Shown: piece by piece, positions 32,893-46,203 of the stretch
Layout: each line of letters begins with the position of its first letter
Numbering within the stretch: position 1 is the stretch's first letter
Origin: Leptoclinus maculatus
Taxonomy: Eukaryota > Chordata > Actinopteri > Perciformes > Stichaeidae
NCBI GenBank assembly: GCA_032191485.1
Contig: JAVDOI010000043.1
Span: 1,461,078 to 1,525,077 of the forward strand
Length of the DNA stretch: 64,000 nucleotides
Direction: 5' to 3'
The notes under the pieces: generated by a model
Told to the model about the DNA's origin: nothing
What the model saw: only the letters and a program-made list of their open reading frames with translations
The model's database searches: none
Made by a program: the position numbers and the translations under genes

Positions 32893-34846
32893 GGTCGCTG
32901 TAGTTACTTGGATACTTCCGGTTCAGGTAACCGTCATGTTGTGATGATGTCAGCAATGTGCGCCAGAGACTGAACAATAAAGTTGGCGCCCTCTGAGACA
33001 AACTGGTATCATTCGTTTTACTTAGACACTTAAATGTCAGTAAACACAGAATACTACAGTCGCGACGCGACCTGGAAATAAAAAGGAAGCACGCGAACCT
33101 CTTCTTCCGCACATGAGAGCATGAGTGAAAGAGCTGATTTCAGATCAGCCTGACCTCACAATCAGACAGCAGACTAGCGGGAAAGGGAAGCAGTACATGC
33201 GAAGCTTCTCTAGTAGCTGTACACCAGACAGGTTTGGCTAGCTGGATGCAGTCATGCTAATAACTTATTTAGCTTTTTAAAACAACGGGGACAGATCCAG
33301 CACGGACAGTTAGGGAGTGAGGGATGAGGAGGTAAGGAGACATGAGAACAGGGCACACATGGAGAACTCTGTCAAGCTACATTATAGGCAAAGTGAACAT
33401 CTTCTTGTACATAGTTGTCCTCAGTCTCATCTGCTTAACTTGGCCATGGAGGCATCAACATTTAATAGAGATGGTAAATCAACAGTGAAAACTCATCATA
33501 GCTTAATTTAACATCAGTATTCCTAATTACACTTCATGTTTACTTCTCCTGATCTTTACCTCCTATAACAAGGTCCATAGGGGCATCTCAATGAATAAAC
33601 ATGTTCTATTATATTATATTATAGTTTATATATATATAATGTATATGTGTTTTATATTATACTGAATATATATATTATTATATTATACTGAATTGCCTGT
33701 GAGGGTGACTAAAATAAGATGTCCTGACATGTTTGTTTAAGTGTTATTTACTGCTTTTTTTCGTGTTGGAATAAATGTTAAATATTTAACTGCAAAGTAG
33801 TAATGCGTGTTGAATACCTTCATTTTTTTTGCATTAAATCATTCTGGGATGTTTGCTGAAATTGATTGGATGTGGCACAGCCCTACCTAGAACATTTTCC
33901 ACCAGCCGCCACTGATAGCCATACTAATAAGAGCGATATTAATACCAGACAAATAGTATTAATCAAATAAGTGTAACAATAATGATTAGTAAAAGTGGTC
34001 TGAATTGAATGAAATAATGGTTATAATACAGTAATCAACAACGTTCACTATGATCTATTTGTTACAGTTACTAAACAGAATTTGATTATGGTTGATGAAA
34101 GAAGAAAGACTGGAGAATGGGGAGAAGCAAGGCAAAACTAGAAACCATGAATTTGACTGTGGGTGCCACTTCCATTATTTGGTAATGGGGTCAAAACGCC
34201 TTACAGCAAAAGCTGTGGTATGTGGACAGACTGTGGCACCAGCACTAAATCCCTCACAATAGAAACTCTCTCAGGCATTGAGGCCAAAAGGTCCAACTGT
34301 CAGTTGACGGAGCTCTCAAAGAGGAAACTGCAGGTAACTAAAAAGAAGTGTCAACACTGGTATTATGTCACGTCATGGTCAGGGTAGAGTATAGAGAAGT
34401 CCAATATGTCTTCATTTATTTCAGTATGTACACTGTACAAACAAGTCCCACTCATTGTCAAATATACACAGCATTGTTCAAAAGAGGAGGTCATCTCTGC
34501 TTTATGCACACTGTAAACCCAGATTTAGTGCTCATTAATTATGCTTTCATGTTTTATAAAACAGCAGTGTCATTACTAAATCTATTTAGTTGTTTACACT
34601 ATTCAGCTGACATATTGAGTGCAATGATCATATTTAGCAGAGATAACTTAGTATGTTACATTTCTGTAAGGGAGGGGCCCATTTGAAATTCACTCCAATA
34701 AGAAAAAGTGCGGTGGCCAGTGCATGGCGAAGGGTCGAAAGGAGTCTGCTCGTCCTGGCTGCTGCGTCCGACCGCGTAATGTTACTGCAACTGGGTTGTT
34801 GAGCTGAAAGTTGAACTAAAAGTTTTCCTATGTTCCGTTTTTACAG

Positions 34847-36100
34847 GTTCTTGTGAACATGAAGTGGAAGTATTGTGAGTTTATAACTGGGAAAAGGTGT
34901 TTCAACATTACAGGCCCATTACATGCCCTTAAGGTCCACTCTAAGATTCACCAGAAAGCTCAAGATGCACAACTGTGTGAAACTGCCCACCTTTCACTGT
35001 CAGTTATGTGATTTTTCTGCACCCCGCACAGATGAAGTTTTTTCACTCACCTGTGCAGTACATATTTAACAGTTAATCACAGAGTCCACTGTCTATATAA
35101 AGGATGTAACTTTCATACTAATGTGTACTCACTTAATTGTGTACACGTTTAATGCACATAGAGGTAAACAGCACAGAACAGACAATTGGAGGATGTTCAA
35201 GACAGAAATTCTGTCTCTGGTAGTGTAACTATTGAAATGGCCCAAGAAGAACACGGACCTCCAAATGACGCCACTGATTTAGAGGACAGTGCGGATTCCA
35301 GTCGGGAAGCTACTGAGGTTCATGATCTGGGGAAACAGTTGGAGCACAACTTAGCAGCTCTTTTTTTTAAAGATGCAAACAATCCTTATTTAGTCTTGAC
35401 ATGTGACACTGGAGCATTGACAAAGCTTTCACAACAGACCACGGTCGGTACATGTCCATTATGCATTTGCATTGTTTTTCGCAGCTGATGTAATGACATG
35501 TCACAGAAAGTGCTACTGTAGTAGTTGTGCAATACAATCAAAATTGTGTTTGGTTGGTTCAGCTTTCTCGTTCATTTTCTTGTCCATCTAGCTGTGTAAC
35601 TTGTGTCGTCGCTTTTTCCCCCCAAAAGACTACAGAGCCAGCTGATATTCAACTGTTGTCCTTGGTGACAATCCCACAGACTTCTACAAACCAGCCTTTG
35701 TAAGTAACCTCTTACTTTACCAAACAGCATCTAAAAGGACCATGACAGTATCATTTAGAACTGTCAACATTATCTCATGAACCCTGTGAGCATAGTTTTA
35801 TACAACTAAAGATTACTACTTTGCTCCTTATCACTAGTACAATCTGTCCTCTGAGTCAGTTTCTGTGTGTCCCTACATCTCAGTCCAGCCTCGTTTAAGA
35901 TCATCGTTGGAGAAATTGTGATGGACAACATTCAAGACCTGCCAAAAGCTATGTGCCTTCTGTTTGGACTTGCATACTAACTGCATCTCAACTACCCCAA
36001 GTCTATGACATTCCAGTTCATCCAACAGGTACCTCTCACACTGGGCAGCAGTGAACTAAAACCAAGTTAACAAACCTTGAATAACCAGCTCGCAATGTAA
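34847..36100 (+). pseudogene. C2H2 / SAMD3-like remnant, copy 4
   Basis: Same inactivating changes as the copy at 1174-2427; I noticed no private difference in the coding-like part. Confidence 0.6.
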
Positions 36101-37052
36101 ATAATGTATGTCAAGTATACTGTGAGAAGCCATGGCTGCTTTAGATTTTTCCATGGCGCACCATGCAGCTGCAGCTAGGGGGTGAATATAGGTCCGTATA
36201 TATGAGGTGTCCTCTAAGGAGGCCACACACACACACACACACTCAAAATACGTAAGATGCTGCCATTTAAAAATGTTTTAGCAGAGCCTCTTTTTTTCTA
36301 CCTGTCTGAATGCAAATATTTACATTTCAGTGCGTGTGTATTATTAGGATTGTAGTTTGGTATAGCATCGGATTCACACCTTTTTCATAATGCATTCATT
36401 TATTCAGGTTTGTCTTACTTTATTTATTTGTCTGTGCACACTCAGAACATTCCTGCTCCTCAAAGGACGCGGCCGACGTAGACCGCGAAGGCTGGGTCCT
36501 CCGATGGATGCAGCTGCTGGATTGGGACACAGCTTTAGTCGGTCTCCCGTACTTCCACGAGGCAGAAGTGCTGAGGTTAAAAGAACTGTGCTGATACTCT
36601 GTTACCCCCTGCTGGACGCTGTGACACGTTGCTCTGAGACCCACATGGCCAAGAGGCTTGTGCTGGTTTTCAGGAGAACACAGCAGCTGTCTGAATGGAT
36701 GCACAAAGGGCCACTCCACCAATTTTACATGTCAAAGTAAATTTACTAGTCACGTACTTTTTGGCCTGTAACGTTTTATAATTACAGGGTTACTTCGAAC
36801 ATGTCTTACCCAATGATGTCGTCAAAGTTATCTCAGATTAAAAATGCCATCATACCTGCCAATATCAGATGGGTAACGGGTCTCCCTCCCATGCATAGGA
36901 AAATATGGAAAGTATTTTGTTGTTGTTGTTTTGTGCGTAGGCTAAATACAGTTGACTGTATACATTTGTCCCAGTCATGTGGAGAAGATCATTTTTTTAG
37001 TATCATGGTTCTTATTCCATTGTTGATGTGACCAAAAATACAGTATTATCAC

Positions 37053-37439
37053 TTGTCTCAGAATTCAACTTACTTTGTTGACAAATTCTTTGCCACGGTC
37101 GGTCAGGATACGTTTGGGGCGCCATACTTACAAAAAACCCATTATGCACAATGTAACTTCTTCAGCTCTCTTAGTTCTTAAATGGTAGACTTAAAGCCAC
37201 TTTGGGAAGTAGTCCACCATGACACAGATGAATATGGAACCATTGTTTGTGCATTTCAGCTTGCCAACAAGATCCATCCAGACTATTCCGAAGGGTTCAG
37301 TCACCGAATGCAAACCAAAGCTTAACACCAACAAGACTTCCATACAACATGTTAAATTGAATGTCTTCATTCACCTCTATGGGTTTATACTGAATCTTCT
37401 CCTTTATAGAGGTCCTCTTTTTTTGGCAGGCCAACATCT
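37053..37439 (-). pseudogene. Integrase core remnant, copy 4
   Basis: Has an extra base near 37139, close to the inherited frameshift, and a private G-to-T change near 37248. Confidence 0.68.
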
Positions 37440-39743
37440 ACATATTGAATAACTCGTGAAAGGAACTCCTCCAAGCACGCAGAAAAGCAAACAAGGACAT
37501 AAAATAAAGACTCAACAGTGAAAAACGTAATGTCATTTTACATTTCTCCAAAGGATTCCGTACCAGTAAGTCTTCCTCTGCAAAGCCTAAGTCATCAATG
37601 ACTGGTTGGGCAGCTGCTGTCAGAAGCATCTGAATGTTTTGAAAATGTTTCTCAACATTTTCACCACTGCACGGACTCTAACAGCTCGGTAGCACTAACT
37701 ACGACTTCATCGAGCCGTTTCAGCGTCGTAGCCTGTGTCATCAGCCGGAGGACATGCATGCACACATGGTAGTGTTTTGTGGCAATGTGTCTACAATAGT
37801 AGAATCACTATGCCACTATATTACAGTGGCGGGCCGTCAGGGCCTGCATAGCCTTCTCTGCTGGCCTAAACAGAATCACAAAGTTATAGCTATTTTATAA
37901 TTTAATAATTTTTCTTAAATACACGACATGTATTATAATTTATACAAATATTTTTCCCATTATCTTATTTTCTCATTGCACAGCTACTGTCTTCCTCAGT
38001 TGCTCTGCTTCCAGTGCAGCTTGTTTTAAGTAGAGCTTTTATTCAATCAGATTTCACCTCTGTGTCTCTAGGTAAGAAGAGAGGCCCGAGGCCTGCAGAC
38101 TCACAAGTGCAGTTTAAGTGAATGGGGACGATATTGTTGATTGTCATAGTGTTCAACCAATCAGATCTTTATGTAGCACCCCTTCACTCTATAGAGAGTA
38201 GACCTAGGTTACCCTTTACACTGGAGGGATAGGGTGTTTGGGTTCGGTATCTCAAGGTAGCTACCACGGTTTACCTGATTTGGGTGATTTTTAAATTACC
38301 CTCCGAATAAACAAATAAACTGTTAAACATTAGCATTAGATTAAATAACTGACCACAGACAACTGATTTGGGATGAAAAAAACATACATGTTTACTGAGT
38401 GCTTTTTATAATGGTCAAATAATATTAACCCTTTCGGGGGACAAAAAACAAAACAACAATAACACACGACAGCAGACTCAGTGTATAAAACAAAGTACTT
38501 AACTTTAAACAAATGGGCCCACACACACACTCACTCTCATTAAAATAATAAACGTTGCAGGCCTGTAAGCTCGGGGCGGTGCTTCCTCCCACGTCCTGAT
38601 CCTCAGCTGAGCAAAAAACACCAAAAGTCTAAAACCTCAACAGTTCATCTTCAGTCTTGTAGTCCAAAATATTGTCCAAAATATTGAAAAAACACGTTGA
38701 CAAACGGAGGTGACGGCAACGGCGATGAAGTCCTCGTCGAAACACACCAACCGTCCTGTCCTGTCAACAGTGACGTCCTCTGATCCAGCAACTCACCATA
38801 GAACAACTTTTCACAGAAACCCTCGGCAACTTTTACTGATATGAAACAATCAATGTGCCGTGCTGTCCATAGTTAACCGTTTTGTTATCTAAAACTAAAC
38901 ATTTAAAACAAACTATCTACCCTCGCAGTTCTCTGGCGTTCGTTATATATATCCCTCTCTTCTCTCTCCTCCTTCCTTCGCGGTTCCCCTTTTTTCCCGC
39001 TTCTCCTCTTAACCCCGCCCTCTCCTTCACCTACGACCAATTAACGTAGGTGGGGCTGAATGACACCCAGAGCAACCAATCACAACACATTGCTCAAACT
39101 GAAAACACTATCAGTGGGTTTTCCCTTCTTTTTTTTTACTCTGGTAAAATGAATTACCGTTAATATTGTTTTAAGTTGTTTTCTTCAAAAACCTAACTTA
39201 TTAACCCCAGGGCTACATTTAGTTTGACATGTTGGGCGTATTATTTGAGTGTCAGAGCCGGCTAGCCCCATACTAGCCCGCCCACAACTACGTCAGCATT
39301 ACGTGCATCTCAGTTTTCAGGAGCAGCTCTGCAGTGAGATGCAGCGTGTGCTGTGATTGGTCAGTGGGCGAGCACGTGACTATTGTGAAACGAAATTTAC
39401 AGCAGCGGCTTAGTCTGAGTAGTGAGACTTCAAATTGAAAGATATGCAAGAAATTATGACATTATGGCTCATTGAGCCATAATTGATTTCTTAACTATTA
39501 CTGAGCTAAGAGTAATTTGAAATTCATCATGACTTTACTTTTTACTGTTAAGTGTTAACTTGAAGAAGCCTGTCATAAATCGTAAGACTACGTAAGCAGC
39601 TTCATCCAAGGATTTGGCAATGTTAAGTTGTCGACCATATATGGACCTGGGGGTGGAAGATGCTCGAAGAAATAAGGTATAAATAGGAGGATACCACAGA
39701 GACAGAGGTTCTGTCTTTTGGTAGGCTTTTTGGTCAGCAGGAG

Positions 39744-39863
39744 ATGATCATGACAGCTGATGAGGAAGTCAAGACCATAATCATGGCTAAATCTAACACC
39801 GCCACCGCTGCGAGGGCTAGACAAGAAGCATATATGGCAAAATATCGCAGACAAGTTAAATCC
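39744..39863 (+). CDS. Candidate first coding exon, copy 4
   Basis: Same arrangement and the same 40 codons as at 6070. Confidence 0.38.
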
Positions 39864-40413
39864 GTAAGTGTTGGGAAAATGTATAGGCTAATTTTAAGTG
39901 CCTCATCACCCCAATCAATCAGATTATATTTATTTAAATGTGCGGCAGTAGGCTTAATGGAATGCATCATCGAATGAGATCTTATAGCGAAAATAATGAT
40001 CTCAACTCTTTCAGAATAAGTAGATAAAACAAGCCCAAAGCGTATCTAATTGATACGAATTAATAGATACTTATGAGGATATATGTACTGTATGCGCTTA
40101 TGTATCATACTATATATGTGTATATACATGTATGTGTAGATTACCATATAGAACTAGGAGTTTGAATATGTGTGTGTGAATCTGTGGGCGGATCAGTATG
40201 TATATTATTCATAATCAGAAATTCAATCAATTGAAACAGTGAAAAGAAATTGTGTGTGATTCTCTCTATTCTTATCATGAGTACAATAATGATATGCTAT
40301 GGTGTACTAATAACACTGTCATATAATTATGAGTGCTTTCAAGCCCCATGTAGTTTAACCAGCCATCAAGAGGACATGGGAGCAAGTAAAACCTAAGCAC
40401 ACAAACATTATTC

Positions 40414-40736
40414 AGAATGGTGAGTCCATACAATATGTGCCATGGTAATGTATTGAACACATCCATAAGTTTCTTAAGCACCAAATAAACTTTACGAACA
40501 GCACGGCATGCAGCGGCATCGCCCACACTGTACAATAATGTACCACTCGCAAAACAGCTCAAGGCTCTGATCCAGTCTGTGAGACGGTCAATGCTCGGCT
40601 GTGTGTGGTGTTCACAATGTATGACTCCAGAAGGTCTTGTTAATAAATGATTAATTGTCGGCAGAATCGATAGCGCTCGTATAGGAAGTCATCATGATGT
40701 GATAACGGATCTTGGCGATCTCGGTCCGTGTACGTT
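40414..40736 (-). pseudogene. HARBI1-like remnant, copy 4
   Basis: Same LIIY-stop state as copy 1, plus a private substitution near 40409 (His to Asn in the shadow frame). Confidence 0.66.
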
Positions 40737-40831
40737 TTAGTCATCTGTTTTACCGTTACAATACGGACATTTCCGTATTTTCGTTTCATCGAATGAACGG
40801 TAAAACAGACGATCAAAACGTACACGGACCG
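40722..40831. repeat. Long inverted repeat, copy 4
   Basis: Same arms and inner loop as the copy at 7048. Confidence 0.85.
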
Positions 40832-41936
40832 ATCTCGATAAAACGCTAATCTAACTAATATCGCTCCTTCATCAATGGGATGAGGAAGGGAGATGACATT
40901 TCTTCCCGGGGGAGTGGCAAACTTATCCAGCTTCCTTCAGTGAGCCTGCTCTGGAGCAGGTTCACGCTTATTGATGTGTTGCTATGGTGATTTTGCCAAA
41001 CTTGCTTCGAGGAACCGAAAAGCCTGACGTATGTGATCTCATCCTCAAACTTATCCGGCTTACTCAGTTAGCGACGTACGAGGAACAGGGCCCTGGCCTC
41101 AGTCCATTCTGGCCCCTGTCCTGGTGCTGTGGTGAGTTTCAGACATATTCCTCCTCTTGTTGCCGTCTGACTACTTACCCCTTATTTGAGGTGGTAAGTA
41201 GTCACAATCTTAAATTGTATTATTTTGCAGCATGGTGTGCCCTTTTAATCTCTGTTTATCATTTGTAGGTTCACCTGCTGCTGTTTTGCTGCCTTATTTT
41301 GTTTGTTTGTTTTGCTGCCTCCATTTGACCTGTTTTGTCTGTTTTGCTGCCTTATTTTGCCTGGTTTGTCTGCTTGTTTTACCTCCTTTTTACTTGTTCT
41401 GCATGTTTTGATGATTTTCCTTTAATCCTTTAATAAATATGATGTTAATTTTACGAAACACGTCTGTCCAAATATCGGTAGTGAATCTGTGTGCCCTTAA
41501 TACATTCTAAACTATATATTAGGGTCGTTACGTTTATATTTCCCGGGGTGTAAGTCCCCAGGTGGTGTTGTTGGTTCCCTTTAAATCCCCCCCCCCCTCC
41601 CCCTAAGGCCAAGCTACATGAAGATGTAAAATATAGTTGAAGATTTAAAAAAAAAAGTTAGGGTTAGGGTTAGAAAGTCAAAAGAAAGAAAAGCTGGTAA
41701 CCTAAACACATCCTGTGTTGCATGCAGCTTGATTCTTTCGAAGTGCAGATGTATTTTGTCACTGCATGAAGATATTCACTTTCTGTTTCACACATGTGGA
41801 GGAACCCTCTGCTCTTTGTCACACAATTTGGAACCAATCAGAGCTTCTCATGAAACTACAAAAGTTCAAGTGTATCGTCCCCCATTCAGCCTGGCTTTAT
41901 TTTACACTTCATTTATGTGTGTTCCAATATCTGTCA

Positions 41937-42428
41937 GTTGCACACACCAAGTGTGCAACATCTGATTCAATGAATAACTTTTTTACAACATATAGAATCA
42001 GTTATCAGATGTTGCACACACCAAGTGTGCAACATCTGATTCAATGAATAACTTTTTTACAACATATAGAATCAGTTATCGGATGCTGCACACACCAAGT
42101 GTGCAACATCTGATTCAATGAATAACTTTTTTACAACATATAGAATCAGTTATGAGATGTTGCACACACCAAGTGTGCAACATCTGATTCAATGAATAAC
42201 TTTTTTACAACATATAGAATCAGTTATCAGATGTTGCACACACCAAGTGTGCAACATCTGATTCAATGAATAACTTTTTTACAACATATAGAATCAGTTA
42301 TCGGATGTTGCACACACCAAGTGTGCAACATCTGATTCAATGAATAACTTTTTTACAACATATAGAATCAGTTATCGGATGTTGCACACACCAAGTGTGC
42401 AACATCTGATTCAATGAATAACTTTTTT
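41937..42428. repeat. 74-bp hairpin satellite, seven units, copy 4
   Basis: As copy 1, with a private C-to-G change near 42154 (GTTATGAGATG) that weakens one stem. Confidence 0.92.
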
Positions 42429-42688
42429 CATGCACACACTTTTTGTGTGCACACCAAGTGTGCACACAACTAAGAAACGGTCACACAAAAAAGATGGGGC
42501 CAGATACTACACAGGTGAGTACTGTTTTGAGTCTTGTTGTTGAAGATACGTCGTCTTCGATGCTGACAACCGCTGACTGAGTCGGTGAAATCGACTCAGG
42601 ATCCATACTCGAATGTATTGAGTCAGAAGTTGTTGAAGATACGTCGTCTTCGATGCTGACAACCGCTGACTGAGTCGGTGGAATCGAC

Positions 42689-44023
42689 TCAGGTGTCGAA
42701 CTCAGGCTTGAACCTGCCGATGTTGGTGATGGCTTTGCCCACAGACGAGAAAAACTTGCAGATGGTGCTGCGCTTTTTGGGTGGTGTCATCAGGTGATCT
42801 TTGAAAAAGGAGGCAATGTAGTTCCCAAGTTCTGGTGTCTCTAATTTCATGTCAAACTGCACCATTTCTACATCGCCCCACTTCTTACAAAGGTCCTGGA
42901 AAATGGCCTTGTCAAGTTTTTTTAAATGTTTTGAGGTGGGATCAAAATCAACATCCTGGACATTGATCCACGTTCTTTCAATCAGATGCTTAATGATGGC
43001 CTCACAGTTTGTAATGGTGAGGTTGTCTCTTGCCTTCTTAAATATTCGCAAAACCAGCGCCACCACAAATGTCTGAACAGACACTTTCCTTAGTACTTCC
43101 TTTGCTGCATTTGTTTCCTCACATACTGAGTCAGGAGTTGAAGATACGTCGTCTTCGATGCTGACAACCGCTGAATGAGTCGGTGAGTCAGGAGTATCAA
43201 AGTCAAAGTCCATTTCGTGTGAGTCGATCTCGAACATCTCCTCCAGGAGAGTCCGCAGGTACACTGCTGTATCTATCATACTGAACTGATTACAAGCAAT
43301 TTGAAAAGTAAAGTCAGAAGTTGTCGAAGATACGTCGTCTTCGATGCTGACAACCACTGAATGAGTCGGTGAAATCGACTCAGGATCCATACTCGAATGT
43401 ATTGAGTCAGAAGTTGTTGAAGATACGTCGTCTTCGATGCTGACAACCGCTGACTGAGTCGGTGAAATCGACTCAGGATCCATACTCGAATGTATTGAGT
43501 CAGAAGTTGTTGAAGATACGTCGTCTTCGATGCTGACAACCGCTGAATGAGTCGGTGAGTCAGGAGTATCAAAGTCAAAGTCCATTTCGTGTGAGTCGAT
43601 CTCGAACATCTCCTCCAGGAGAGTCCGCAGGTACACTGCTGTATCTATCATACTGAACTGATTACAAGCAATTTGAAAAGTAAAGTCAGAAGTTGTCGAA
43701 GATACGTCGTCTTCGATGCTGACAACCGCTGACTGAGTCGGTGAAATCGACTCAGGATCCATACTCGAATGTATTGAGTCAGAAGTTGTTGAAGATACGT
43801 CGTCTTCGATGCTGACAACCGCTGACTGAGTCGGTGGAATCGACTCAGGATCCATAGTCGAATGTATTGAGTCAGAAGTTGTTGAAGATACGTCGTCTTC
43901 GATGCTGACAACCGCTGAATGAGTCGGTGAGTCAGGAGTATCAAAGTCAAAGTCCATTTCGTGTGAGTCGATCTCGAACATCTCCTCCAGGAGAGTCCGC
44001 AGGTACACTGCTGTATCTATCAT
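42689..44023 (-). CDS. SIM-repeat protein, copy 4 (444 residues, seven motifs)
   Basis: Same length as copy 3, but the first block keeps the SPTQSAVV version of its last module. The missing B module is therefore not the same one, which implies an independent loss or a conversion event. The C-terminal domain matches copies 1 and 3. Confidence 0.62.
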   Translation of the reverse strand: MIDTAVYLRTLLEEMFEIDSHEMDFDFDTPDSPTHSAVVSIEDDVSSTTSDSIHSTMDPESIPPTQSAVVSIEDDVSSTTSDSIHSSMDPESISPTQSAVVSIEDDVSSTTSDFTFQIACNQFSMIDTAVYLRTLLEEMFEIDSHEMDFDFDTPDSPTHSAVVSIEDDVSSTTSDSIHSSMDPESISPTQSAVVSIEDDVSSTTSDSIHSSMDPESISPTHSVVVSIEDDVSSTTSDFTFQIACNQFSMIDTAVYLRTLLEEMFEIDSHEMDFDFDTPDSPTHSAVVSIEDDVSSTPDSVCEETNAAKEVLRKVSVQTFVVALVLRIFKKARDNLTITNCEAIIKHLIERTWINVQDVDFDPTSKHLKKLDKAIFQDLCKKWGDVEMVQFDMKLETPELGNYIASFFKDHLMTPPKKRSTICKFFSSVGKAITNIGRFKPEFDT

Positions 44024-44132
44024 ACTGAACTGATTACAAGCAATTTGAAAAGTCTTAGTGTATTCGTGCTGTAGTGTAATGTCTAAATGTAATGTGTTTG
44101 TCAAAGGGCTAAGCTTGGGTCAGATATAGAGT

Positions 44133-44242
44133 CAGATATCAAAGCCACTTGACTGGCTTTGATATCTGGCTTTGTGACGTCACAAAGGTTCAAAAACAGA
44201 ACGCAAAAAAGGAACGCGACGCCGCGTTCGTTGCCAAGCAAC
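44133..44242 (-). promoter_or_regulatory. Candidate promoter of the SIM-repeat gene, copy 4
   Basis: Palindrome, CRE and X-box-like site are all unchanged. Confidence 0.48.
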
Positions 44243-46203
44243 GGTCGCTGTAGTTACTTGGATACTTCCGGTTCAGGTAACCGTCATGTTGTGATGATGT
44301 CAGCAATGTGCGCCAGAGACTGAACAATAAAGTTGGCGCCCTCTGAGACAAACTGGTATCATTCGTTTTACTTAGACACTTAAATGTCAGTAAACACAGA
44401 ATACTACAGTCGCGACGCGACCTGGAAATAAAAAGGAAGCACGCGAACCTCTTCTTCCGCACATGAGAGCATGAGTGAAAGAGCTGATTTCAGATCAGCC
44501 TGACCTCACAATCAGACAGCAGACTAGCGGGAAAGGGAAGCAGTACATGCGAAGCTTCTCTAGTAGCTGTACACCAGACAGGTTTGGCTAGCTGGATGCA
44601 GTCATGCTAATAACTTATTTAGCTTTTTAAAACAACGGGGACAGATCCAGCACGGACAGTTAGGGAGTGAGGGATGAGGGATGAGGAGGTAAGGAGACAT
44701 GAGAACAGGGCACACATGGAGAACTCTGTCAAGCTACATTATAGGCAAAGTGAACATCTTCTTGTACATAGTTGTCCTCAGTCTCATCTGCTTAACTTGG
44801 CCATGGAGGCATCAACATTTAATAGAGATGGTAAATCAACAGTGAAAACTCATCATAGCTTAATTTAACATCAGTATTCCTAATTACACTTCATGTTTAC
44901 TTCTCCTGATCTTTACCTCCTATAACAAGGTCCATAGGGGCATCTCAATGAATAAACATGTTCTATTATATTATATTATAGTTTATATATATATAATGTA
45001 TATGTGTTTTATATTATACTGAATATATATATTATTATATTATACTGAATTGCCTGTGAGGGTGACTAAAATAAGATGTCCTGACATGTTTGTTTAAGTG
45101 TTATTTACTGCTTTTTTTCGTGTTGGAATAAATGTTAAATATTTAACTGCAAAGTAGTAATGCGTGTTGAATACCTTCATTTGTTTTGCATTAAATCATT
45201 CTGGGATGTTTGCTGAAATTGATTGGATGTGGCACAGCCCTACCTAGAACATTTTCCACCAGCCGCCACTGATAGCCATACTAATAAGAGCGATATTAAT
45301 ACCAGACAAATAGTATTAATCAAATAAGTGTAACAATAATGATTAGTAAAAGTGGTCTGAATTGAATGAAATAATGGTTATAATACAGTAATCAACAACG
45401 TTCACTATGATCTATTTGTTACAGTTACTAAACAGAATTTGATTATGGTTGATGAAAGAAGAAAGACTGGAGAATGGGGAGAAGCAAGGCAAAACTAGAA
45501 ACCATGAATTTGACTGTGGGTGCCACTTCCATTATTTGGTAATGGGGTCAAAACGCCTTACAGCAAAAGCTGTGGTATGTGGACAGACTGTGGCACCAGC
45601 ACTAAATCCCTCACAATAGAAACTCTCTCAGGCATTGAGGCCAAAAGGTCCAACTGTCAGTTGACGGAGCTCTCAAAGAGGAAACTGCAGGTAACTAAAA
45701 AGAAGTGTCAACACTGGTATTATGTCACGTCATGGTCAGGGTAGAGTATAGAGAAGTCCAATATGTCTTCATTTATTTCAGTATGTACACTGTACAAACA
45801 AGTCCCACTCATTGTCAAATATACACAGCATTGTTCAAAAGAGGAGGTCATCTCTGCTTTATGCACACTGTAAACCCAGATTTAGTGCTCATTAATTATG
45901 CTTTCATGTTTTATAAAACAGCAGTGTCATTACTAAATCTATTTAGTTGTTTACACTATTCAGCTGACATATTGAGTGCAATGATCATATTTAGCAGAGA
46001 TAACTTAGTATGTTACATTTCTGTAAGGGAGGGGCCCATTTGAAATTCACTCCAATAAGAAAAAGTGCGGTGGCCAGTGCATGGCGAAGGGTCGAAAGGA
46101 GTCTGCTCGTCCTGGCTGCTGCGTCCGACCGCGTAATGTTACTGCAACTGGGTTGTTGAGCTGAAAGTTGAACTAAAAGTTTTCCTATGTTCCGTTTTTA
46201 CAG

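Larger units (their letters stand above)
22325..33673. repeat. Tandem 11.4-kb unit, copy 3
   Basis: Collinear with copy 1 except for a 93-bp loss inside the minus-strand gene, a 1-bp deletion near 22590 and scattered substitutions (for example near 23845, 26397, 28436 and 25721). Confidence 0.97.
33674..45030. repeat. Tandem 11.4-kb unit, copy 4
   Basis: Collinear with copy 1. It has its own 93-bp loss in the minus-strand gene, removing a different module from the one lost in copy 3. It also has a 1-bp insertion near 37139 and shares the 7-bp GATGAGG duplication with copy 2. Confidence 0.97.
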
